From Pedobacter kyungheensis (lineage in GTDB: Bacteria; Bacteroidota; Bacteroidia; Sphingobacteriales; Sphingobacteriaceae): a stretch of 64,000 nucleotides of DNA. Position 1 is the first letter of the stretch. The number at the start of each line of letters is the position of its first letter. The position numbers and the translations under genes are program-made. This document shows, in pieces, positions 33,579 through 41,186 of this stretch. Location: the NCBI RefSeq assembly GCF_000812965.1, contig NZ_JSYN01000020.1:1-64000 (forward strand). Reading direction: 5' to 3'. The notes under the pieces were generated by a model that saw only the letters and a program-made list of their open reading frames with translations, made no database searches and was not told the origin of the DNA.

Positions 33579-35081
33579 TTATTTATTGTAGTTAGGGTTC
33601 TGTTTCAGGGCGGGGTTATTCTGAATTGCAATAGAAGGTACCGGCCAGAGGTAATCTTTATTGGCATCAAAAAGGCGGCTGTCAATCCTCGCACCTGCAC
33701 TATTGGTTACATTTCCATTCAACACCTGGTCTGCAATTCTCCACCGGCGTATATCGTAATAATACAAACCCTCTCCAGCCAGTTCTATTCTCCGCTCGTG
33801 CCTGATCTCTGCCCGAAGATCTTCCTGATTCAAACCTGTTGCAACATTAGGCATTTTCGCCCGCGCACGGATGAGATTTAAGGCATCAAATACCGATTGA
33901 TCGGGCCCCGTATCTTCGTTTTTAGCCTCTGCATACATTAAAAGTACATCGGCATAACGCAACAAAATAAGATTCAGCTCAGAAGTGCCGCTGGTTGGGG
34001 CCGAAACTGGTTTTTCGTTATCTTTAAAAATGGTGTATTTTTTTAAACCATAACCTGTACTTGGATACTGAATGGCAGTTACTACAGCACCTTTAAATTG
34101 GGTACCGGGTAAAATTACAGTTGCCTGCAGGCGGCTGTCGCGGTTTTCGAATGGTTTTGCAGCATTGTAAACAGCCGAACCGGAGATTGGCTTGCCATCT
34201 GTAGCATAATAGGCATTTACCAGATCGGGTAATGGAGCCGAGCCCAATTGTTGATCCAGGCTGATATCGAGCGAGTGCGTAAACTCAGGATATTTATACT
34301 GTACATCGAAAATCACTTCGGCATTTCCTTCATTTTCAAGGTAAAACAAACCGCGATAATCGGGAAAGAGGCTATAGTTTTTTAAATCGATAACCGCTTT
34401 GGCCGCTTCAGCAGCTTCTTTCCAGCGTTTAGCATACAGCAATACCCTCGCTTTTAAAGCCAGAGCTGCACCGCGGGTAGCCCGCCCCTTGTCTGCTCCC
34501 GAATAGCTCAACGGAAGCACCGTGCCAGATGAGGCCTCGTTAAGATCTTTTAAAATCTGCGCTAACAGTTCATCTGCCGTATTTCTTGGCAAAGTAGCCT
34601 GGGTTTCGTAATTGGTGGCTTCGGTAATTAATGGCGCACCACCAAACAGGTTCCACAGTGGTATATAATACAAAGCACGCAGATATTTTGCTTCTGCTCT
34701 ATATCTTTCTTTCAGCGTAGCATCCATATTTACTTTGTCGATATTGGCCAGCACATTGTTGGCCCGCCCAATTCCTTTGTAGCTGCCGTTCCAGGTTTCG
34801 TTAAAGTAACCGGTAGCTGCATTGTGTAAACCCCGCGAAATGATATTGTAATCGTTATTGTATTGGTAAGTATTTGGCGTTAGCGCATCCAGATAAATCG
34901 AATTGGCAGCATATACATTATAGTAGAGGGCTGTATAGGTTCCGTTTAAAGCAGCTTCTGCCTGTACTTTGGTATTCCAATAGGTGTCTTGCGTAAAACG
35001 ATCCGTTGGCGTTACATCGAGGTAATCTTTACAACCGAAAAAGAGCGCCGAAACCGTTAACAGCAGCAAATATTTTTTCAT
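33579..35081 (-). CDS. SusD/RagB-like outer-membrane lipoprotein
   Basis: 500 aa from ATG 35081. This start places a lipoprotein signal, MKKYLLLLTVSALFFGCKD with lipidated Cys17, at the front; an upstream in-frame ATG would add 21 residues and spoil it. The fold markers are an N-terminal helical part (DVTPTDRFTQDTYWNTKVQA), TPR-like helices (KARVLLYAKRWKEAAEAAKA), and the C-terminal RagB end (LILLRYADVLLMYAEAKNE, RRIELAGEGLYYYDIRRW). It binds glycan at the cell surface as lid of the SusC channel. Seven bases separate it from SusC. Confidence 0.93.
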   Translation of the reverse strand: MKKYLLLLTVSALFFGCKDYLDVTPTDRFTQDTYWNTKVQAEAALNGTYTALYYNVYAANSIYLDALTPNTYQYNNDYNIISRGLHNAATGYFNETWNGSYKGIGRANNVLANIDKVNMDATLKERYRAEAKYLRALYYIPLWNLFGGAPLITEATNYETQATLPRNTADELLAQILKDLNEASSGTVLPLSYSGADKGRATRGAALALKARVLLYAKRWKEAAEAAKAVIDLKNYSLFPDYRGLFYLENEGNAEVIFDVQYKYPEFTHSLDISLDQQLGSAPLPDLVNAYYATDGKPISGSAVYNAAKPFENRDSRLQATVILPGTQFKGAVVTAIQYPSTGYGLKKYTIFKDNEKPVSAPTSGTSELNLILLRYADVLLMYAEAKNEDTGPDQSVFDALNLIRARAKMPNVATGLNQEDLRAEIRHERRIELAGEGLYYYDIRRWRIADQVLNGNVTNSAGARIDSRLFDANKDYLWPVPSIAIQNNPALKQNPNYNK

Positions 35082-35088
35082 TTCCTTT

Positions 35089-38000
35089 TTATTTAAATGA
35101 TACATTAAGTCCGGCACTAATTGTTTTGGCATTGGGATACTCAATTAAATCAGCGCGTGTTAAATTGCGTTCAGGGTCGCTAAATTTAAAGTTCGAAAAG
35201 GTGAGGTAGTTTTGCGCATTTACAAAAACCTTTAACACATCGATACCTGCTTTGCTTAGCCATTTAGTGGGAAATGAATAGCTTACCTGAACATTTTTCA
35301 GTCGCAGATAGGAAGCATCGCGTACCCAAAAACTCGAAGTCTGGAAATTCTGCGGATATCCGTTCGAAGTAGTGAGTCGTGGTAAACTTGCCCCCGTATT
35401 GGTTGGTGTCCACGAATCGGTAAGCCAATTTTTGGTTACTCCGGCACCGTTCTTGAAAGGTTGGGCCAAATTACCGCTTAAATAAGTGTCTACGTCCTGT
35501 AATCCCTGAAAAATGAAGCTAAAATCCCACCGTTGATAGCCAAAACCACCAGAAAAACCGTATACAAATTTTGGAATGCTGTTGCCAATTACCACCCGGT
35601 CGTTGTTATCGATTACACCATTGCCATCTACATCTTTATATTTCAGGTCGCCCGGAACAGTACCTGCATTTTGAAAAGCATGTGCCTTAACTTCATCTGC
35701 CGTTTGGAAAATCCCCTCTGCCTGCAATCCGTAAAAACTATCTATAGCAGAACCTTCCTGAATAATGGTGTTACCACTATAATATTTTTGGCCGTTTACA
35801 TTGGTCACCTTGTTTTTAACATAGGTGAGATTGGCATCTAAGTTATACCTGAAATCGTTTACGGCATCTTTAAAACCTACCGTAACTTCGAAGCCCCTGT
35901 TGTTAACCGCCCCAATGTTTTTTACCGGCCCGGCCAAATTACCCACCTGCCCGGGAACACTGATTTGCCGCAAAATTTTCGAAGTCTGTTTATCAAACCA
36001 ATCCAGTTCGAAAGTTAACTTACCTTTAAAAAAGCTACCTTCCAAACCTATATCACTCATGCTGGTTGTTTCCCAGGTAATATTTGGATCACTAAGCTGG
36101 GTAATGGCTGCTCCACTTACAATTGTGCCGTTAAAATTATAATTCTGGCCCAGGGCTATGGCATCTACATAACTAAACAGCGAAACATTCTGGTTACCCA
36201 GCTTGCCATATGAAGCACGTACTTTTAAATTGCTAAAAACATTCAGGTCTTTAATAAAATCTTCTTCGCTGGCCCGCCATCCGGCCGAGAATGAAGGAAA
36301 AAAGCCCCATCTTTTATCTTTTGCAAAGCGCGATGAGCCATCATACCTGAAATTAGCCTCGAAAAGGTATTTTTCGTTGTAATTGTAATTAAAACGGCCA
36401 AAATATGATTGTAAGCGAGAAGCACCGCCTGTACCAGTTACCTGTGGCGAAGTGCTGCCGGCATTCAGTTCAGTTAAATAATTACCCAAATAGCCTTCGT
36501 TATAAGCCGAAAAATTACCATCATCAAAACGTTCGAGGCTAAACCCTGCCAAAGCACCAAAATGATGTTGATTTAAGGCTCCTTCCCAGTTTAAAGTGTG
36601 GAAATTGGTAATATTGATGTTGTTCTGGCTAATTTGTCTTACCCCCCTGGCTGGCGTATTGCCAATTGGCGTTATTACCCCTGTTTTAGGATTGGTTAAA
36701 TTAATGGCCGGGTAAGAATATTTGTTGATGCCATAAAGCAGATTTGCCCCCAGGGTGGTCTTATACCTGATGTTAAAGGGTAGCTGGTATTCTAAAAATA
36801 TATTGGCCAGCGTACGGTATTGATTGTTTTTATTAAACCCTTCATTAGCCAGCGCAACAGTATTTCTAAAAAAATTGTGCCCGGGTACGCGAATCCATTG
36901 ATCGGCATAAGTTCCATCCTGGGCATAAGCAGTTTGAAAAGGCAGGCCGCGATAGGTCAGCCCCATCAATCCACCCTCACCGTTTCCATCATCTGCACTG
37001 TAAGCGCTTTCTTTGCTATTCCAGAAATTAGCCGTTAAGCTTGCTCCAACTTTTAATCTTTTGGTAATTTCTGAACTGATATTTGTGTTTAAAGAATAGC
37101 GCTTCCCCGAAGAAGCAATTAATATTCCATCCTGATCCAGATAACCTAAAGAGATCGAAAAAGCAGTTTTTTCAGTTCCGCCCGAAATGCGGAGGTTATG
37201 CTCCTGAATGGCGGCATTGCGGAACATAATATCAAACCAGTTGGTATTGGGGTAAATGTACGGATCGGTACCAGTCCTGAATTCATTAATCAGTGCCTCA
37301 CTACTTTCGGCAGGTTTGCCTTCGTTGGCCAGTGCCCTGTTTTTGCCAATCATGTAATCAACCGTATTGGTTACCACATCCGGAAACTGGGTGGCCTTTT
37401 GCGAACCAGCATAAAAATTGTAATCGATAGAAAATTTTCCATTTTTACCGGTTTTTGTCTTGACCAGAATAACGCCATTAGCTGCCCGATTACCATAAAT
37501 AGCTGCAGAGGCAGCATCCTTTAAAACAGTTACACTTTCAATATCATTTGGATTTACATCGCCCAGAGGATATTCGATACCATCAACCAGCACCAGCGGA
37601 TTGTTGTTATTGAGCGTACCTGCCCCACGAATACGGATTGTAGCAGCATCAGCCCCTGGCCTGCCTTTAGTTTGGTTAGTAAAAACGCCTGGTACATTCT
37701 GCAAAGCCTGTGTTGCATTCGTTATAGGCCGGTTGGCTAATGTTTTGGCATCGACAATAGCTAAGGAACCCGTAAGATTAATCTTTTTTTGGGTACCGTA
37801 ACCTACCACTACGACATCATCTAAAGGGTTGTTGTCTTCTACCAGCGCTACTGTTATTTGGCTCTGGGTAACCACAATTTCGCTTTGTTTGTAGCCAACA
37901 AAATTAACAAGTAACGTAAAGGGGTATTTTTGTCCTGTAACTAACCTGAACTTGCCATCGCGGTCGGTAGAAGCACCGTTGGTTGTACCTTGTATTTTAA

Positions 38001-38232
38001 CGGTTGCGCCGATTAAGGTTTCCTTTGTTTTGGAATCGATAACGGTACCGGTTAAGGTGGCATTAATAGTTGGTTCGGTGGGATTTTGGGCTTGTACCAC
38101 CAGCGGTACAATAAGCCATAAAAGCGGTGCTAAAACACGCGCCATTTGTTTGATATCCAGTTTAACCCCGGATAACAGGCATGGTAAAGCCAAAGCCCGG
38201 TAAACGGGATTGACTTTCTCAAAATTTTGCAT
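35089..38232 (-). CDS. SusC/RagA-type TonB-dependent outer-membrane transporter
   Basis: 1047 aa. The hydrophobic export signal lies at about 31-50 (MARVLAPLLWLIVPLVVQAQ). The longer N-terminus is kept because similar extensions are usual for this group; ATG 38142 is an alternative. A carboxypeptidase-D-like domain (TLTGTVIDSKTKETLIGATV, about 60-140) is followed by the plug (VVVGYGTQKKINLTGS; IRIRGAGTLNNNNPLVLVDG) and a 22-strand barrel ending NLTRADLIEYPNAKTISAGL. With SusD it forms a nutrient uptake pump. First structural gene after a 26-codon Cys-ended leader peptide, whose stop lies 151 bp upstream. Confidence 0.93.
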   Translation of the reverse strand: MQNFEKVNPVYRALALPCLLSGVKLDIKQMARVLAPLLWLIVPLVVQAQNPTEPTINATLTGTVIDSKTKETLIGATVKIQGTTNGASTDRDGKFRLVTGQKYPFTLLVNFVGYKQSEIVVTQSQITVALVEDNNPLDDVVVVGYGTQKKINLTGSLAIVDAKTLANRPITNATQALQNVPGVFTNQTKGRPGADAATIRIRGAGTLNNNNPLVLVDGIEYPLGDVNPNDIESVTVLKDAASAAIYGNRAANGVILVKTKTGKNGKFSIDYNFYAGSQKATQFPDVVTNTVDYMIGKNRALANEGKPAESSEALINEFRTGTDPYIYPNTNWFDIMFRNAAIQEHNLRISGGTEKTAFSISLGYLDQDGILIASSGKRYSLNTNISSEITKRLKVGASLTANFWNSKESAYSADDGNGEGGLMGLTYRGLPFQTAYAQDGTYADQWIRVPGHNFFRNTVALANEGFNKNNQYRTLANIFLEYQLPFNIRYKTTLGANLLYGINKYSYPAINLTNPKTGVITPIGNTPARGVRQISQNNINITNFHTLNWEGALNQHHFGALAGFSLERFDDGNFSAYNEGYLGNYLTELNAGSTSPQVTGTGGASRLQSYFGRFNYNYNEKYLFEANFRYDGSSRFAKDKRWGFFPSFSAGWRASEEDFIKDLNVFSNLKVRASYGKLGNQNVSLFSYVDAIALGQNYNFNGTIVSGAAITQLSDPNITWETTSMSDIGLEGSFFKGKLTFELDWFDKQTSKILRQISVPGQVGNLAGPVKNIGAVNNRGFEVTVGFKDAVNDFRYNLDANLTYVKNKVTNVNGQKYYSGNTIIQEGSAIDSFYGLQAEGIFQTADEVKAHAFQNAGTVPGDLKYKDVDGNGVIDNNDRVVIGNSIPKFVYGFSGGFGYQRWDFSFIFQGLQDVDTYLSGNLAQPFKNGAGVTKNWLTDSWTPTNTGASLPRLTTSNGYPQNFQTSSFWVRDASYLRLKNVQVSYSFPTKWLSKAGIDVLKVFVNAQNYLTFSNFKFSDPERNLTRADLIEYPNAKTISAGLNVSFK

Positions 38233-38383
38233 AACTTTGAAATAGGTGATTTGAATGAATTAGAACAGGGCGCAACGCCAATTGAATCCCTGTTCAGTTA
38301 ATTTGCCTGGGGAAAATACAAACTGTATTTTCCTTTTTTTTTTGCCCTATCCGTTTATGGATTGGAATCAAAAATCTTTACCA
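38233..38383 (-). promoter_or_regulatory. leader region with two hairpins between Cys-leader peptide and susC
   Basis: In the transcript, hairpin GGAAAATAC/GTATTTTCC (38311-38333) comes first, then GAACAGGG/CCCTGTTC (38263-38295), whose base is about 30 nt before the susC start. Neither is followed by a T-run on the coding strand, so they would more likely affect translation or RNA stability than cause intrinsic termination. Confidence 0.5.
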
Positions 38384-38464
38384 TCAGCAACAACAACCCA
38401 TCTCTTTTAAAATTTTAACCAGCCCTTTAGCCAGACTTAAAGTTTCTGTAAATTCTTGTTTCAT
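38384..38464 (-). CDS. leader peptide ending in three cysteines
   Basis: 26 codons: it begins MKQEFTETLSLAKGL and ends EMGCCC followed by TGA; the Cys codons are TGT TGT TGC (38387-38395). The ATG is about 10 nt after the predicted transcription start of a near-perfect Bacteroidota promoter, so it should be the first thing translated on the susC-susD-sulfatase mRNA. Short leader peptides with consecutive Cys codons are known in other phyla as cysteine-sensing attenuators. Here the operon contains a sulfatase, so a ribosome stalling at low Cys-tRNA could raise expression. The regulatory role is inferred. A small functional peptide is the alternative. Confidence 0.6.
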   Translation of the reverse strand: MKQEFTETLSLAKGLVKILKEMGCCC

Positions 38465-38481
38465 AATGATTATATTTTTGG

Positions 38482-38512
38482 CAAATATAATTTTTTTCAA
38501 ATAGACTACAAA
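38482..38512 (-). promoter_or_regulatory. Bacteroidota-type promoter of the leader-susCD-sulfatase operon
   Basis: Minus strand TTTG (38509-38512), exactly 19 bp, then TATATTTG (38482-38489), matching the consensus TTTG-N19-TAnnTTTG. Expected start near 38475, about ten bases before the leader-peptide ATG. Confidence 0.8.
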
Positions 38513-38796
38513 TTTACTAGACTTTTTTTTTGATCGTTTGTCTCTGAATCTTGCCTGGCAAAAACATCGCATTTAAAACAGTTCATTCTATATCTGTTTA
38601 AAAAATATTTTCTTTCTTAAAGCGGGATTTTATATTTTAGGCCTTGTAAAATTGGTGCGACTGAATTAAAGATGCAGCGAGCAAGGCCTTACGCGTTAGG
38701 CGCCATAGCAATTAATGTGGTGAGGTCGGGAAAACCTGTTTTCTTGAAGAGATGAAATCGAACAGATGCCCATTTCTTTGCCAGACGCACCAATTT

Positions 38797-39582
38797 TCAA
38801 TTCAACAGCGCCTGCTTGCTAAATTGAAATACCGATATTCCTTTGTAACGCTTAAAGCTACTGTTAAAGTTAGCGGTTTGCTCAAACCCCAATAGGTTAG
38901 CTATTTCATCAATGCTGTAATCACTATGGGTTAATAATGCCTCTGCTTCGCGCATAATGCGGTCTTTAATCAATGCAGCCAGGCTTTTCCCTAAAACACG
39001 GTCAAGAAAACGGTTTAATTTACTTGCACTCATACCCATCCCTTCGGCGTAAAACTGAATAGCGCGTTCCTGCTTGTAATATTGTTCTAAAATGGCCCTG
39101 AAACGAAGTACTTGTTGCAATTCATCGAGAGTTAAGGCCGCCAGGTAACCATCTAAACCTGCAGTATAACCTAAGAACAAGGATAAATATTGGGCCAGAA
39201 AAGGCAAATCATTGCGGGCATTAATTTCTCTGCGCAACTGATCGAGCAAACTATAAGTTTTGGTTGATTCTTGCTGTGCTAAATCTCTGAAGGATAAGTT
39301 GAGGAACAAGTTTTTAGCCATTGGATCGAGGTGTTGCAATAAAAATTCGGCATACAACAAGCTACTGAAAGTAAGCCAGTAACCCGATTTAATTTCCCCT
39401 TCCAGCCGAACCAAACCTTCTTCCGGAATAAAGAATATCCTCCCGTTCGCCAGCATGTAATCGCCAGAATTCATGCATAAATACCCTGCACCCTCTTTAA
39501 CAATTAACATCCGCATCGGAAATGCTGCCAAAAGCGCACGCTCTCTCTTAAAAATCCCGCTAATGGGCTCCAGCTGTATCAT
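38797..39582 (-). CDS. AraC-family transcriptional regulator
   Basis: 261 aa. The N-terminal half resembles a sensory cupin-like domain (GYLCMNSGDYMLANGRIFFI). The C-terminal about 90 residues hold the two helix-turn-helix motifs of AraC: MSASKLNRFLDRVLGKSLAA, then YSIDEIANLLGFEQTANFNS and FKRYKGISVFQF. It lies 330 bp upstream of the Cys leader on the same strand and might regulate that operon, but the gap and the separate promoter make this only a suggestion. Confidence 0.87.
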   Translation of the reverse strand: MIQLEPISGIFKRERALLAAFPMRMLIVKEGAGYLCMNSGDYMLANGRIFFIPEEGLVRLEGEIKSGYWLTFSSLLYAEFLLQHLDPMAKNLFLNLSFRDLAQQESTKTYSLLDQLRREINARNDLPFLAQYLSLFLGYTAGLDGYLAALTLDELQQVLRFRAILEQYYKQERAIQFYAEGMGMSASKLNRFLDRVLGKSLAALIKDRIMREAEALLTHSDYSIDEIANLLGFEQTANFNSSFKRYKGISVFQFSKQALLN

Positions 39583-39696
39583 ATAAACTTAATGGAATAA
39601 ACATCAGTATGACTAACATTATATTATCTGGTTACATGGCTAAAGATAAAACTTATCAACATGTATGACAAATACTATAAAAAACAACCAATATAC

Positions 39697-39915
39697 CTAT
39701 TTTTGAGTAATACCGGACTGATCAATTACTTGTATGTTTATGGCTACTGATAGGGTTTGATGCAACTCGAAAGACACATTTAAGCCCGTTTTTAACTCAG
39801 CACCATTTAATATTCCGGTGCGGTAAAACAAAACCTCTTCTCCGAAATCAGTTTTAATCTTACCAAAACCCTCTGTTTCACTATAACATCCTATTATCCC
39901 CATTTGTTTTATCAT
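39697..39915 (-). CDS. divergent cold-shock-domain-like protein
   Basis: 72 aa. GIIGCYSETEGFGKIKTDFG and GEEVLFYRTGILNG follow the cold-shock fold (G-x-I-x-x-Y-x-x-x-x-G-F-G-x-I), but the aromatic RNP1/RNP2 residues of typical Csp (KGFGFI, VFVH) are largely replaced. RNA binding may be weaker or altered. First of three cold-shock-like genes in one orientation; all have their own spacing of 100-160 bp, so they are probably not one operon. Confidence 0.65.
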   Translation of the reverse strand: MIKQMGIIGCYSETEGFGKIKTDFGEEVLFYRTGILNGAELKTGLNVSFELHQTLSVAINIQVIDQSGITQK

Positions 39916-40077
39916 TTTGGCCTAAGCTCATTTTACATCTTAGCGTAAAAAACTATGCCAAAAAAATTCCAGCACAGGCAAATATATGCACATGCTGGTT
40001 CACAAAAAAAAAGACGGACAACTACTTGAGACAGAAAAGATGTATTTATCTCTTCCTGCTTAACCTGATAGAATAAA

Positions 40078-40263
40078 TTAAACCAGTTTTACCTGAATGG
40101 CATTAGGGCCTTTTTTGCCTTGCGCAATTTCGAAAGTTACTTTATCGTTCTGTTTCACTTTGTCAACCAAACCCGTAACATGAACGAAAACCTCTTCGCC
40201 ACTTTCGGTAATTACAAATCCAAACCCTTTAGATTCGTTAAAAAATTTTACTGTTCCTTGCAT
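40078..40263 (-). CDS. cold-shock protein (CspA family)
   Basis: 61 aa, a canonical single cold-shock domain: GTVKFFNESKGFGFVITESG with RNP1 (KGFGFV) and RNP2 (VFVHVTGL). It binds single-stranded RNA/DNA as an RNA chaperone. The long AT-rich 5' region (40264-40361) may include a cold-responsive leader, as in other csp genes, but no specific element is visible. It has the normal family length. Confidence 0.92.
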   Translation of the reverse strand: MQGTVKFFNESKGFGFVITESGEEVFVHVTGLVDKVKQNDKVTFEIAQGKKGPNAIQVKLV

Positions 40264-40361
40264 TTAATTTAGATTTTTAACATAAACATATAAAAACTAT
40301 TGCGTTAAGCGATAATAGTTTTGAAATTGATGGAGAGAATGGGTAGCTAATAAAAGCCCGG

Positions 40362-40586
40362 TTACAGGCAAGCTTTCATTTTAGGTTTATTTTTTACTAA
40401 CGCTGTAATATTTTTAGCCACCACACCTCTTTTTGTAATCTGGGTATCGAACTCTACCGAGCTACCAATATACAAGCCTCTCGCCTTGCATTCTGAAATA
40501 TCGAAATAAATACTTTCAGCAACCATTAACTGAGAAATGAGTCCAAATCCCCTTTGTTTATTATAAGCAGTAATCACTCCCGTCAT
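40362..40586 (-). CDS. divergent cold-shock-domain-like protein
   Basis: 74 aa. TGVITAYNKQRGFGLISQLM keeps the RGFG turn; IYFDISECKARGLYIGSSVE replaces the usual VFVH strand and adds a Cys. A basic tail (KNKPKMKACL) follows the domain. It is probably a nucleic-acid-binding paralogue of the neighbouring Csp rather than a standard cold-shock protein. Confidence 0.7.
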   Translation of the reverse strand: MTGVITAYNKQRGFGLISQLMVAESIYFDISECKARGLYIGSSVEFDTQITKRGVVAKNITALVKNKPKMKACL

Positions 40587-40821
40587 ACAAAAATAATTTA
40601 AGCGTTTAGCTTCATAAATATAGGCTTATTAATACTACACTATTACAGCAGTAGATATTACATTGAAATAAATAGATAACCCCAACAGACTAGTTGATGT
40701 GCAAAACTGACCGATCGGCCCAAAATGTTAAATTTGTTAAGCTTACAACCTATAGTTGTTAAACAAATTCAAAACCATATAATCTACTACCTGTTAATAC
40801 TATACATCAACAGATCAAAAC

Positions 40822-41016
40822 ATGAAAAAACTAACAAAAAACAGTTCGGAAAAAGAGTTAGATAACATTAAAGAAGGCGACAACATCCAGGACGATACCG
40901 GGAAACAGGGAGAAGTGGCGCATATCGAGATTTTAAACCGCCGGCGGGAAAAGCAATATTATTATAAGCTCAAAAACGATGGCACGATCCTCGTTATTAA
41001 GCAATGCCTTACTTAG
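40822..41016 (+). CDS. small hypothetical protein
   Basis: 64 aa, charged and soluble. After a Lys/Asn/Glu-rich start, GDNIQDDTGKQGEVAHIEIL looks like a small beta-barrel (SH3/KOW-like) segment, followed by KQYYYKLKNDGTILVI. Codon use fits its neighbours. Family not recognised. It lies alone between the cold-shock cluster and the dehydrogenase. Confidence 0.6.
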   Translation: MKKLTKNSSEKELDNIKEGDNIQDDTGKQGEVAHIEILNRRREKQYYYKLKNDGTILVIKQCLT

Positions 41017-41186
41017 GTTTTACCGGGCTTAAAAAACAAACTTGATTTTAAATCTTACGGTTAATGGGTGCTGAACCAAATGGCTCTTTTTAAGCCAAAT
41101 CTGGCCATAAGCATTAATTTTGATACAATGTATCGATTGCATAAAATAATATCATATATTTACGCAGCACACCATTAACCAAATAA

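Noticed and set aside
38311..38343. Hairpin followed by T-run as terminator after the Cys leader peptide
   Set aside because: The T-run follows the hairpin only on the plus strand. On the operon strand it precedes the hairpin as an A-run, so it cannot terminate the susC transcript.
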